Origin: a virus
IMG/VR virus record: IMGVR_UViG_3300010885_067607
Location: 1-46,463 of that record
Direction: 5' to 3' (one strand)
DNA length: 46,463 nucleotides
Below the pieces are notes generated by a model. That model did no database searches. It worked only from the letters and a program-made list of their open reading frames with translations, and had not been told where the DNA came from. The translations under genes and the position numbers were made by a program. Position 1 is the stretch's first letter, and each line of letters starts with the position of its first letter. Shown here in pieces: positions 35,870-43,168 of this stretch.

Positions 35870-36481
35870 ATGAACTATTTAAAACTTTTTGAAAGTTTTC
35901 AAAATGATGTACTACTTATTGTAGATGTGCAAAGGTCATTCAGAAAATTCTTTACGGAAATGTATCTCAATGAACTTAACAAATATTGTCAAAATTTTTC
36001 AGAAGTTTACCAATTATGGGATAACCATGTGGATGGAAAGAATGTAGGTACTGATTACTTATTCGATGAAAATCCAGATATACCTGTTCATATGGATTTA
36101 TACAATTTTCCAAATCAAAAGGACATTATAGAAAAAAGATATAATTATGATGTAGATGTTGATTTTTACAAAAAAATATTAGATAGACAAACTTACGAAT
36201 TAATAAAGTCGAAACAAGAAAAGGGTAGTATTAAAAGGGGTGATTTGTTTGAAACTAAAGAGGGTACGGTTATAGTTTACATTGGTAACAATCATAAATG
36301 GTTTCAGATGCCTAAGAAGCTATATGAACTGTTTAAGGATCTTGGTAATAAAAAAATAACTATAGTTGGTGGAGCTGACTCAGAATGTTTATCCGATATT
36401 TTCACATCTGCTGAGACGATGGGACTTGATATAAAAAGAGATTGGAAGTATATTTATACCGCCACTAGTTGTCCAATTTAA
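35870..36481 (+). CDS. Putative cysteine hydrolase (isochorismatase-like) with capsid-targeting-like N-terminus
   Basis: A 203-residue protein. MNYLKLFESFQND matches the shared N-terminal tag. VLLIVDVQRSFRKFF (~14-28) is the first strand of the isochorismatase/nicotinamidase fold, with D19 as candidate catalytic Asp. KKITIVGGADSECLSDIF (~161-178) places C173 where the nucleophile belongs. The middle Lys cannot be assigned with confidence, and ~60 extra residues (~45-110) separate the core strands. Such enzymes hydrolyse nicotinamide or isochorismate. The tag would imply packaging in the capsid. Ends by overlapping the gp25 gene by 4 bases. Confidence 0.5.
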   Translation: MNYLKLFESFQNDVLLIVDVQRSFRKFFTEMYLNELNKYCQNFSEVYQLWDNHVDGKNVGTDYLFDENPDIPVHMDLYNFPNQKDIIEKRYNYDVDVDFYKKILDRQTYELIKSKQEKGSIKRGDLFETKEGTVIVYIGNNHKWFQMPKKLYELFKDLGNKKITIVGGADSECLSDIFTSAETMGLDIKRDWKYIYTATSCPI

Positions 36482-36861
36482 ACCATTCTACCTATTTGGG
36501 TTATTATATCGTAGTCAGCAATAGTTAAATTTATAAACATCATTTCTTGGAAGTTCTCGGGATCTTCTACAAAAACCACTTTGATATCGAATGAGGTTCC
36601 CATAATTTCGGGAACATATGTCTGTAGTTGTTCCTGTATAACGTCCCTTACGAATGCTTCAGAAACTGTGGTTTCGTATAACAATTCATCCAAATTCGCC
36701 CCAAAATCTGGATCTCCCAATACCTCACCCTTTATTGTGAAAATAATTAGTTGATATTTTTGGATTATAACCCTAATTATTTCATCCTCAACTAATTCTG
36801 CTGAATTGTATTTTGGAACACCTTGATATTGTATATAAAAATCCGAAAAGTCAAAAGCCAT
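36478..36861 (-). CDS. Baseplate wedge protein, gp25-like
   Basis: A 127-residue protein from ATG 36861. KGEVLGDPDFGANLDELLYE (~44-63) is the signature of the GPW/gp25 family, followed by VRDVIQEQLQTYVPEI and a final pair of strands. gp25 links the baseplate wedge to the first sheath ring and starts sheath polymerisation. Length fits the family (T4 gp25 132 residues). A TTAATATATA box lies 4 bases upstream, inside the 3' end of the clamp loader gene. Confidence 0.93.
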   Translation of the reverse strand: MAFDFSDFYIQYQGVPKYNSAELVEDEIIRVIIQKYQLIIFTIKGEVLGDPDFGANLDELLYETTVSEAFVRDVIQEQLQTYVPEIMGTSFDIKVVFVEDPENFQEMMFINLTIADYDIITQIGRMV

Positions 36862-36865
36862 GATT

Positions 36866-36875
36866 TATATATTAA
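36866..36875 (-). promoter_or_regulatory. Candidate late promoter box TTAATATATA for gp25
   Basis: Exact minus-strand box overlapping the stop codon of the clamp loader gene and 4 bases before ATG 36861, so gp25 can be expressed separately from its upstream neighbour. Confidence 0.5.
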
Positions 36876-37846
36876 AATAAATCTCTTAACTTACCAATTA
36901 CAGTCATTCCCACAATTATGGGGTCTGTATTTGTTTCTAACAAATGATGGTGTTCACAGATTATATAATTTGCTTTAAATAATTTTTCTAAATTAGAATT
37001 TTTTTCTGAAATTGAATATTCTATAAACTGTTTTCCAAAAAGTGAAAGTAACTCATCGATTTTTTCTGGTCCGTAATTGCTCATAAAAAAGTGATAAATA
37101 TCGTCATATGATTTAGATTTATCGTAAATCAAGGAATAAGTCTCATTTCGGAGTTTTAGAGATACGTTTGTAGAAGATGAACTCGATCCGGTCAATTTAT
37201 AATTATCTAATTCTAAAAGTACTGATCTAAAATCTGGAAACTTCTTATTGATAATATTAACTAAATCTTCTTTTTTTATTTCAAAACCTTCATTTGGTAA
37301 AATATCATTTTTTATTTTTTTGTAAATCTCTTGCTTGAGATATCTTTCTTCATCAGTATTGAGACAATTAAAATCCACTTCAATTAATCTTGATCTGATA
37401 CCAGGTGAAACTTTATTTATGTGGTTTGTGGTGAATAAAAACCTAACATTCTTTTTTGAGTATTCTTCTATGTAAGCTTTTAGTGCATCTTGGTATTGAA
37501 TTGATGTTCTTTCAAATTCATCTAGAAAAACATATTTTATACTATCGGATGTTATATCGGTTTCAAGGTCAAACCCCATATAAACTTTAGAACAAAATTC
37601 ATCAATTTTGGTTCTCAGTGTCTCTATCGATGTGTAGAAGGAACTATTGATTTCAAGAAAGGGTTTATCCTTGGTATACTTACCGATTAAAATCCTAGCT
37701 AGTGTGGTTTTTCCTGTTCCAAAATGTCCACAAAAAATATAATTATTATTTAATCCATCTTTGAATAAATTTTTTATTCTTGGGAGTAGGATAACATCCT
37801 CTAACTTTTTTGGACGCCATCTTTCAGTTAGTAACAGATTTTTCAT
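36872..37846 (-). CDS. Sliding clamp loader large subunit (gp44-like AAA+ ATPase)
   Basis: A 324-residue protein from ATG 37846. RWRPKKLEDVIL is the usual RFC/DnaX-type opening. Walker A is GHFGTGKTT (40-48), Walker B VFLDE (106-110), sensor 1 FTTN (138-141), and GIRSRLIEVDF (149-159) holds the arginine-finger region. The C-terminal part is the clamp-loader collar. It loads the sliding clamp onto primed DNA, a replication function in an otherwise structural cluster. The small subunit (gp62) and clamp (gp45) are not in view. No TTAATATATA box is seen upstream, consistent with early or middle expression. Confidence 0.92.
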   Translation of the reverse strand: MKNLLLTERWRPKKLEDVILLPRIKNLFKDGLNNNYIFCGHFGTGKTTLARILIGKYTKDKPFLEINSSFYTSIETLRTKIDEFCSKVYMGFDLETDITSDSIKYVFLDEFERTSIQYQDALKAYIEEYSKKNVRFLFTTNHINKVSPGIRSRLIEVDFNCLNTDEERYLKQEIYKKIKNDILPNEGFEIKKEDLVNIINKKFPDFRSVLLELDNYKLTGSSSSSTNVSLKLRNETYSLIYDKSKSYDDIYHFFMSNYGPEKIDELLSLFGKQFIEYSISEKNSNLEKLFKANYIICEHHHLLETNTDPIIVGMTVIGKLRDLF

Positions 37847-37894
37847 GATTTTTTCTATTATTTACAATCCTCGAAGTTTCAAGAAATACCAATA

Positions 37895-37904
37895 TTAATA
37901 TATA
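37895..37904 (+). promoter_or_regulatory. Candidate late promoter box TTAATATATA
   Basis: Exact box five bases before ATG 37910. Confidence 0.5.
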
Positions 37905-37909
37905 AACTT

Positions 37910-39394
37910 ATGATTGGAGAAAGATTTAATTTTGAAGATGTTTTCTTCAGAGACCTCACCATTTGTGTATTAGATACGTTGGAGGGGGAGATAAAATGGG
38001 TTAATAAATTTAGTTCCGGAGATAGAGTTGTAAATGTTCCATTTTATTATTCCATGACTGGAGATGAAAGGTTTCTATTAGATTCCTTCACCGATGATGT
38101 AGTATCGAATAGTCGATATGTGGATTTAAACACTGATATAATACCAAGAGGACATTTAACTTTAACGAGTTATGAGATAAGAGCTGATGAATTTGCCAAT
38201 CCCAATGTTTGGTTGAAAATGGTTGTTGAAAATTCCACTGAGATTAGAAATATGTTAACCAAAGTTAGAGCCATACCAATAACTGTAAAGTATGATTTGG
38301 TGATGCATTTATCATCTGAAATTGACACTTTCAAGTGTAGTCAGGCTATTATGGATACCCTTTGGCTTTATAGGTATATGTATTTTGAATATAATTTTAT
38401 GAATATCGATGCTGTTATGCAGATACCTGATACAAATTCTATCGAAATTAACAGAGAAAAAAGTCTAACTTCGGATAATACAATTAAATTGACGGTATCA
38501 TTTGATGTGCAGACATATTATCCTGCTTTCAGAAAACCTAAGATGCCAGATGTGTTACCATATACCGTATCGACGAGTAATTTTATAAATAAAACACTTT
38601 CTGTTAGAACCGATATTTTCAAACCAAGACCGAAGTACTTTCAAGAGTCATTGGCTACAGCTACAATTATCTTGATTAATGCAATACCACAAGGTACGCC
38701 AATAACAGTTTATTCGGATTATCCTGCTCCAAATACAGTAGTTTTACAAAATTTCACCTTTAGTTCGATTACTGCGAGTGATCAAGCATCAGAACTTTCA
38801 AATTACATAAAAAATGAGACGGATTATTCATCAAAAAATAGTGGAACTAATGTAAAAGTAATAGCCCCGGTTGGTAGTGGTTCTCTTATTAATAATAAAG
38901 AATTTGTAGTAGTTGGGGCTCCAAATGATATTTCAATTACACCATTTAGTGGTGGTGATAGTGTGTCAAATGATGAAATTGATATTGTCTTTTCTGAAAG
39001 GCAAATTATGACAACTTCTTCTGATGGTAGTATGGTTATTCAATTAGGGGCCGGTTCTGCGATACAAGGGAGTTATTTGAATGTGAATTTAAAAGATCCT
39101 GGTTTGAAAATTAATATCTATGTAGATCCAAGTGGTGAGAGTAACTATGAAATTCTCGAATCTGGTCAAGATGTATTGCCTATCTTATCAAATGTTAATA
39201 ACGATACAAACTCAATAAATCAATTATTTTCAAATTCTTTCTCATTGCCGAGTGGGGATGGTGATTTTAGAGATATAATTACACTTCCCAAAAAGACAAG
39301 ATGGTATAGTAATTTATTGAATAGTCGTGGTAATACATCGAAATCTTCCACACCATATTCAAGTCAAGATTTGAATAACCAGAAAAAGATATAA
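37910..39394 (+). CDS. Tail sheath stabiliser/terminator, gp15-like, with C-terminal extension
   Basis: A 494-residue protein from ATG 37910. The first ~220 residues resemble T4 gp15. A basic N-terminal domain (KFSSGDRVVNVPFYYSMTG) is followed by AIPITVKYDLVMHLSSEIDT, a long helix pair, then TVSFDVQTYYP, matching the gp15 order of PxxMIYELSIFTRYEDD and WSLTFEVNGWMYPP. gp15 caps the tail tube and sheath and joins the neck. T4 gp15 is ~272 residues; the extra ~270 here are Ser/Asn/Thr-rich, beta-like, and end in a disordered tail. The match is from memory of motif order, so moderate certainty. Confidence 0.65.
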   Translation: MIGERFNFEDVFFRDLTICVLDTLEGEIKWVNKFSSGDRVVNVPFYYSMTGDERFLLDSFTDDVVSNSRYVDLNTDIIPRGHLTLTSYEIRADEFANPNVWLKMVVENSTEIRNMLTKVRAIPITVKYDLVMHLSSEIDTFKCSQAIMDTLWLYRYMYFEYNFMNIDAVMQIPDTNSIEINREKSLTSDNTIKLTVSFDVQTYYPAFRKPKMPDVLPYTVSTSNFINKTLSVRTDIFKPRPKYFQESLATATIILINAIPQGTPITVYSDYPAPNTVVLQNFTFSSITASDQASELSNYIKNETDYSSKNSGTNVKVIAPVGSGSLINNKEFVVVGAPNDISITPFSGGDSVSNDEIDIVFSERQIMTTSSDGSMVIQLGAGSAIQGSYLNVNLKDPGLKINIYVDPSGESNYEILESGQDVLPILSNVNNDTNSINQLFSNSFSLPSGDGDFRDIITLPKKTRWYSNLLNSRGNTSKSSTPYSSQDLNNQKKI

Positions 39395-39432
39395 GAGTTA
39401 CTATAAAAATGAAAAAAAAATAGTTTTAAGAA

Positions 39433-39442
39433 CTAATATATA
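39433..39442 (+). promoter_or_regulatory. Candidate late promoter box CTAATATATA
   Basis: Plus-strand box 31 bases before ATG 39474. Confidence 0.4.
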
Positions 39443-39473
39443 ATAAATAAAATAAAAAATAATAATCGCTATT

Positions 39474-40763
39474 ATGAAGAATCTCAAATTGGAGTTATTC
39501 AACTTTAGAAAAAACCTTTCAGTTGACGATATTCAGGTATCATCAATTGTGGAAGGCCACGTCAATGCTTGTAATAACCTTTCAGAAAAGCAAGTTATAT
39601 TGTCCCTAAATGAACAATTGAAGCAATATACTTTTGATAAGTCCGTAAAAGTTTTACTCGAAACATTGAATGATGATATGAACGAATATCAATTACTTTA
39701 TGAATTGAAGCATTTATATAATGTTTTAGATAGTAAAAATCAAGGTGAAATGTACAGACAACCAATCAATGTACTTTTGCAAACAATAAACTTGGACTCG
39801 GATCAAGATAGAATGTCTAAAATCCTTAACGAACTAGCTGTTTATGACTGGGTTCCTGAGATTAAATTATTTGTCCATAATTTAGTTAAATCTCCTGAGA
39901 AAAGAACTAATCTTCTTTCTGGTGGAAAGGGGGAATCGATTTATACAATTGTTGAACAAGTTGAAGATGGTTATATTTGCTTGGTTAGAGATTCTTGGTT
40001 TATTTTAACTGAAAATAATATAGAAAAGACTTTATTGGAAAATCATGTAAATGATCCTGAAAAATTAAGAACATTGAGAAATCTTGAAATTGGTATGAGA
40101 TTCGCCTCACTTACTGAAGATAGAGTTAATTTTAGAATTTCTGAAAATCTTACTATTGGTATTTCTACTAATAAAAAGGGTGTTATTTACATCAATGATG
40201 ATGAGATGAACAAAGAAACTACACTTGAAAGTTTATTTGCTTCGCCAATTATTCCAATTGTAAATAAAAATTTTTATCCAGTATTACTTGAAACTTCACA
40301 CAATTTAAATAAATTTGTTGAAATGGATGTGGTTAAAAGGGTTTCTAACCTAATTAATCCAAACTTAGAAGTGTTTGCATTCAATTATAAAAATGCAATC
40401 TATTTATACAGATGTGATGAAAGATACGGCAATTCGTTCTTTAAATATGAATCGGCTTTAGAGCTTGTTAATGAAGTTAAAAATGAACTTAATTATGATC
40501 TTACTTATTTTTATGAAAATAATTTAAGTAAAGAATTAGTTACAAAAAGAAAATTAGAAGATAAAGAAAGGGAAATCACGTTAAAACTTGAAGATGTTGA
40601 TTTAAATATTAGTAAAATTGAAAATTCAATTAAAATGATTGGTGAATCAAATACTTTATCAATCGCTTTGGGTAATCTTAGAAAAAGAAGGGATGTGTTG
40701 GAAGAAGAAATTTTGGCGGTTAGAGAATTACAATATAAAGAAAGAGAAAAAGAAAGAATATAA
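39474..40763 (+). CDS. Unknown 429-residue phage protein with C-terminal coiled coil
   Basis: ATG 39474. The first ~150 residues are helical, followed by a small beta-rich domain (ESIYTIVEQVEDGYICLVRD, ~155-240), another mixed domain, and from ~350 a continuous coiled coil (REITLKLEDVDLNISKIENS) ending with REKERI. Codons are very AT-rich, with runs of TTA/AAA and ATT. MKNLKLELFNFRKNLS is only loosely like the packaged-protein tag. A head core or scaffold role would fit its coil and the neighbouring late genes, but nothing identifies it. It ends at an intrinsic terminator. Confidence 0.5.
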   Translation: MKNLKLELFNFRKNLSVDDIQVSSIVEGHVNACNNLSEKQVILSLNEQLKQYTFDKSVKVLLETLNDDMNEYQLLYELKHLYNVLDSKNQGEMYRQPINVLLQTINLDSDQDRMSKILNELAVYDWVPEIKLFVHNLVKSPEKRTNLLSGGKGESIYTIVEQVEDGYICLVRDSWFILTENNIEKTLLENHVNDPEKLRTLRNLEIGMRFASLTEDRVNFRISENLTIGISTNKKGVIYINDDEMNKETTLESLFASPIIPIVNKNFYPVLLETSHNLNKFVEMDVVKRVSNLINPNLEVFAFNYKNAIYLYRCDERYGNSFFKYESALELVNEVKNELNYDLTYFYENNLSKELVTKRKLEDKEREITLKLEDVDLNISKIENSIKMIGESNTLSIALGNLRKRRDVLEEEILAVRELQYKEREKERI

Positions 40764-40767
40764 TTTT

Positions 40768-40797
40768 AAAAAACCCCCACCTCGGGGGTTTTTTTAT
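40768..40797 (+). terminator. Intrinsic terminator
   Basis: The stem AAAAAACCCCC (40768-40778) and GGGGGTTTTTT (40784-40794) with loop ACCTC follows the stop at 40763. Confidence 0.9.
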
Positions 40798-40833
40798 TTA
40801 ATATGTAAACAAAAAAATATAGAAATATATAAC

Positions 40834-40863
40834 ATGAAAGAATTTAAATCCATAAAAGATTAA
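40834..40863 (+). CDS. Possible 9-residue micro-ORF
   Basis: ATG 40834 encodes MKEFKSIKD and a stop. It sits three bases after an AAATATATA box and 44 bases before the sigma factor gene, which makes it a candidate leader peptide. The tag-like MK start and AT context are the only support, so it may be chance. Confidence 0.2.
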   Translation: MKEFKSIKD

Positions 40864-40907
40864 AAAATAATTCAACGGCTATTTATTTACATAATAAAGA
40901 CCTATAT

Positions 40908-41246
40908 ATGGAGATTATTGTCTCCAAGGCTCAAGGAAAACTCACCAAAGACTGCAAATTAATGTTGGAGGTTCTTGCTAAAAGAACTATTAAAAAAATG
41001 CGTTATTATAACAATGACGATAGGATGGATTGTTACCAATCAGGACTATTAGATATGTTCTCAAACTGGCACAACTTCAATGAAGAGAAGTCTGATAATG
41101 CTTTTGCTTACTTCACTGAAATCTTCAAAAGAGGTCTAGCAAAAGGATTTAATGAACTCTATAAGAAGAAGGGTGATAGTGACCACCAGATTAGATTAAT
41201 CTCAATAGAGTCATCTAATGATGGAATGGGTTTGCATTCCATTTAA
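40908..41246 (+). CDS. Late-transcription sigma factor, gp55-like
   Basis: A 112-residue protein from ATG 40908. DDRMDCYQSGLLDMFSNWHN, then FNEEKSDNAFAYFTEIFKRG and LAKGFNELYKKKGD, match the order of conserved blocks in T4/cyanophage gp55 (acidic helix, NFxxxKSxNxFAYFTxI, basic helix), which is the sigma region-2-like part. gp55 with gp33 and the sliding clamp directs host polymerase to late promoters (TATAAATA in T4). It is shorter than T4 gp55 (185 residues), with a short C-terminus. The presence of a clamp loader and a TTAATATATA box family in the same window supports the call. Confidence 0.82.
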   Translation: MEIIVSKAQGKLTKDCKLMLEVLAKRTIKKMRYYNNDDRMDCYQSGLLDMFSNWHNFNEEKSDNAFAYFTEIFKRGLAKGFNELYKKKGDSDHQIRLISIESSNDGMGLHSI

Positions 41247-41252
41247 TGAGTG

Positions 41253-41326
41253 TGGGCCCTGTTGGGATCGAACCAACTACCTATTGATTATGAGTCAATT
41301 GCTCTAACCTAATGAGCTAAGGGCCC
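41253..41326 (-). tRNA. tRNA-Met (anticodon CAT)
   Basis: On the minus strand the 7-bp acceptor stem GGGCCCT/AGGGCCC is perfect. The D arm starts AGCTC, the anticodon stem ATTGA/TCAAT holds the loop CTCATAA (CAT), and the T arm is TTGGTTCGATCCCAA. Length is 74 with the discriminator A; CCA is not encoded. A lysidine-modified Ile tRNA with the same anticodon cannot be excluded by reading. Confidence 0.9.
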
Positions 41327-41331
41327 TGATG

Positions 41332-41412
41332 TAGAGAGGGTGGGATTCGAACCCACGTTTGCAACTTCCCACTACGTGTATAGAATGTATAAGATTCCAA
41401 CGGTACCTCTCC
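41332..41412 (-). tRNA. tRNA-like element with no recognisable D arm
   Basis: Minus strand, 81 bases. The acceptor stem GGAGAGG/CCTCTCT pairs with one G-T at the end, and the T arm GTGGG-TTCGAAT-CCCAC is perfect. In the 49 bases between, GGAAT-CTTATAC-ATTCT can form an anticodon arm with anticodon TAT (Ile), but only seven bases precede it, so no D arm fits, and ~25 bases follow. It may be an aberrant or degenerate tRNA, or have another fold. It lies 5 bases from the tRNA-Met. Confidence 0.5.
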
Positions 41413-41423
41413 AAATGATGGTA

Positions 41424-41431
41424 CAAATATA
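41424..41431 (-). promoter_or_regulatory. Possible host-type -7 box for the tRNA pair
   Basis: TATATTTG on the minus strand fits TAnnTTTG and lies 11 bases before the tRNA-like 5' end. The matching TTTG at the proper distance is missing. Confidence 0.25.
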
Positions 41432-41500
41432 TTAGAATTTTTTGATATTGTTCTAATATTTTTGAAAAAAACTTTAGGTTATTTTTATCATAAACTTCAT

Positions 41501-41845
41501 ATGTCTACAATATTTTATTTACTCTCAATACTTTTCATTTGGGTAGAAATTTTCCAAATGAGGAATAGAATGAGAATTGATTATATTGAAGTTCAGTCAT
41601 TAAATCCAAAGAGATGGATCTTCTTTTACATTTCTAAGATTGCTTATTACTTTTGGATGGTTTTAGGTCTTTTTACTGATAATCCTCATTTATTTTCAAT
41701 ATTGATTATCTTAGGACTATTAAAATTCTTAATTGTTAAGACCAAAAAAGACTTTTGGATAAACCTATATGATTTAATTTCTTGTATTATTAGTGTAACT
41801 CTATTATCCCACATTACCTATTCAGGTGTTGTTCGGTTATTATAA
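41501..41845 (+). CDS. Small polytopic membrane protein
   Basis: ATG 41501 is preferred over the in-frame TTG 41462, giving 114 residues. Three or four hydrophobic segments are visible: STIFYLLSILFIWVEIF, WIFFYISKIAYYFWMVLGLF, FSILIILGLLKFLIV and LYDLISCIISVTLLSHITY. Charged loops lie between them (RNRMRIDY, KTKKDF). Holin or superinfection-exclusion roles are possible but not supported by any motif. Its last 32 bases overlap the 3' end of the convergent gp4-like gene. Confidence 0.5.
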   Translation: MSTIFYLLSILFIWVEIFQMRNRMRIDYIEVQSLNPKRWIFFYISKIAYYFWMVLGLFTDNPHLFSILIILGLLKFLIVKTKKDFWINLYDLISCIISVTLLSHITYSGVVRLL

Positions 41846-42320
41846 TAAATTCAAAATCTTTCCTCTCACAATATTCAATCATTGCTTTCCACTTACTCAA
41901 ATTTTTATTGTACATTTTCAATGAGTATTCAAAATTTTTGAGTTGTTTTGATGTTGGGTTATTGGCTAATTTAGGTTCAATCGTTTCGGAATGTGGTTTG
42001 ACTTCAGCCACGACTCTCGATATAGATCCATCCGACCTTCTTAATTCATAGTAGAAGTCTGGATAATAACTATGTTCGCTTGTTTTGAATTCTTGTCTTT
42101 CTGATATCCATTCGGTTTTTGAGTATGGTATTCTCAAATGTTCGGCCCCCCAATTTACTATATTTTCATTCATATCCAAATAAATCATCATTTTCTGTTC
42201 AAGTCCAGATCTATAATAAAGACCTCCTTGTGAATTTAATTTAATTACTTTGTCTTTATTATTTGGTGTATATAGACCTTGTTTGTATTTGGTGGGCTGC
42301 TTTGGGGCACTATTGATCAT
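41814..42320 (-). CDS. Head completion protein with TnsA-type nuclease fold, gp4-like
   Basis: A 168-residue protein from ATG 42320. YYRSGLEQKMMIYLDMN (~35-51), IVNWGAEHLRIPY (~54-66), SYYPDFYYELRRSDG (~84-98) and VVAEVKPHSE (~103-112) follow the layout of T4 gp4 and TnsA-like endonucleases. E41, D88 and E106-x-K108 are the expected catalytic set. gp4 with gp2 and gp13/14 finishes filled heads before tail joining. Retained active-site residues suggest it may still cut DNA. An AAATATATA box lies ~20 bases upstream in a near-palindrome shared with the divergent gene. Confidence 0.85.
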   Translation of the reverse strand: MINSAPKQPTKYKQGLYTPNNKDKVIKLNSQGGLYYRSGLEQKMMIYLDMNENIVNWGAEHLRIPYSKTEWISERQEFKTSEHSYYPDFYYELRRSDGSISRVVAEVKPHSETIEPKLANNPTSKQLKNFEYSLKMYNKNLSKWKAMIEYCERKDFEFIIITEQHLNR

Positions 42321-42333
42321 ATAGATTTATGAT

Positions 42334-42356
42334 TTTCGAATATATATTTGAAATAC
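42334..42356. promoter_or_regulatory. Near-palindromic divergent promoter box
   Basis: TTCGAATATATATTTGAA is palindromic except for one base pair and holds AATATATATT in both directions. It lies between the gp4-like start at 42320 and the next start at 42365, so it can serve both. Confidence 0.4.
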
Positions 42357-42364
42357 TTCATCTT

Positions 42365-43057
42365 ATGGGTTTATTGTTGGAAAGAATAAAGTTAAGTAAT
42401 TTAGTAAACGGTGATGGTATAGCTGATAACTATAAAAAGAATTCACTTTATTTTTTTAATAAGTACACGAAATCTGATAAAGAAGTTATGGCAGTTTCAT
42501 TGTCCAAGATAGAAGCTGGTAGGTTTTATTTCTTTCATTATATGGATGATTCAAACTGGATGAAATATTCGCCGGTATTTGTGATAGGTATTAAGAAATT
42601 TGAAAATCTACAAATAATTTTTGCCATTAATTTCAATTTTGTACCATTAGAAGTAAGGACTTCGGTATTTGATAATATCCTAATAGAGCCAAACTTTGAA
42701 AAGGATCTTCCATTAAAAGTTGATTTCAATGGGGTTTATCAAAGACTGAGAAAATATGGATTTGAGTATTCGATTGTAGAATATAATTTGATGCAGGTGA
42801 AACTTTGTCACAAAATAGAAATGGATTCTGTTCCTAGGTTTTTATATTCCGGGCACCCAAAGAATAAATACGACGCAAAAAAATTGTATGGTATATGGAA
42901 AGCAAAACTTAAAACTCGTGACCAGCGAGATGTTGAAATTTCCCAAGCACTCATCAAAGATTTTTTTAATGTTTCGGATACTATTTCTGATAATTATGAT
43001 GTATTAAAAGGTCATATAAAAAGACTTCAATCAAGTATTGAAAAATACGGGCGTTAA
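42365..43057 (+). CDS. Conserved T4-type phage protein of unknown function
   Basis: ATG 42365 is preferred; ATG 42329 would add 12 residues but overlaps the promoter-like palindrome. The 230-residue protein has a block EAGRFYFFHYMDDSNWMKYS, then PVFVIGIKKFENLQIIFAIN and NFVPLEVRTSVFD. I recall the layout GKxYFFxYxxxxxxxxPVxI...NxNxxPxxxR from T4-type cyanophage proteins of unknown role. The C-terminus is helical and basic (KAKLKTRDQRDVEISQAL). Its place just before the portal and beside the gp4-like gene suggests head assembly. Confidence 0.5.
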   Translation: MGLLLERIKLSNLVNGDGIADNYKKNSLYFFNKYTKSDKEVMAVSLSKIEAGRFYFFHYMDDSNWMKYSPVFVIGIKKFENLQIIFAINFNFVPLEVRTSVFDNILIEPNFEKDLPLKVDFNGVYQRLRKYGFEYSIVEYNLMQVKLCHKIEMDSVPRFLYSGHPKNKYDAKKLYGIWKAKLKTRDQRDVEISQALIKDFFNVSDTISDNYDVLKGHIKRLQSSIEKYGR

Positions 43058-43153
43058 TTATAGAACATAAACTTTATCATAAAATTTCCAAATAAATCCA
43101 TAGGCAGTATAATAATCACAATCAATGTTTTTGAAGCAACAGTAAATTGTAAA
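43058..43153 (-). pseudogene. Possible C-terminal remnant of a homing endonuclease
   Basis: The minus strand reads ~31 residues to a stop at 43058-43060, including CCFKNIDCDYYTAYGFIWKF. The AYGFIWKFYDK ending is like the NUMOD-type tail of phage homing endonucleases. There is no start codon and the frame enters the portal gene, so if real it is a decayed fragment. Confidence 0.25.
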
Positions 43154-43154
43154 A

Positions 43155-43164
43155 ATAATATATA
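43155..43164 (+). promoter_or_regulatory. Candidate late promoter box ATAATATATA for the portal
   Basis: Plus-strand box four bases before ATG 43169. Confidence 0.45.
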
Positions 43165-43168
43165 AGAA

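Noticed and set aside
40801-40907. Riboswitch or structured leader before the sigma factor gene
   Set aside because: The segment is AT-rich with no stable stem beyond the preceding terminator.
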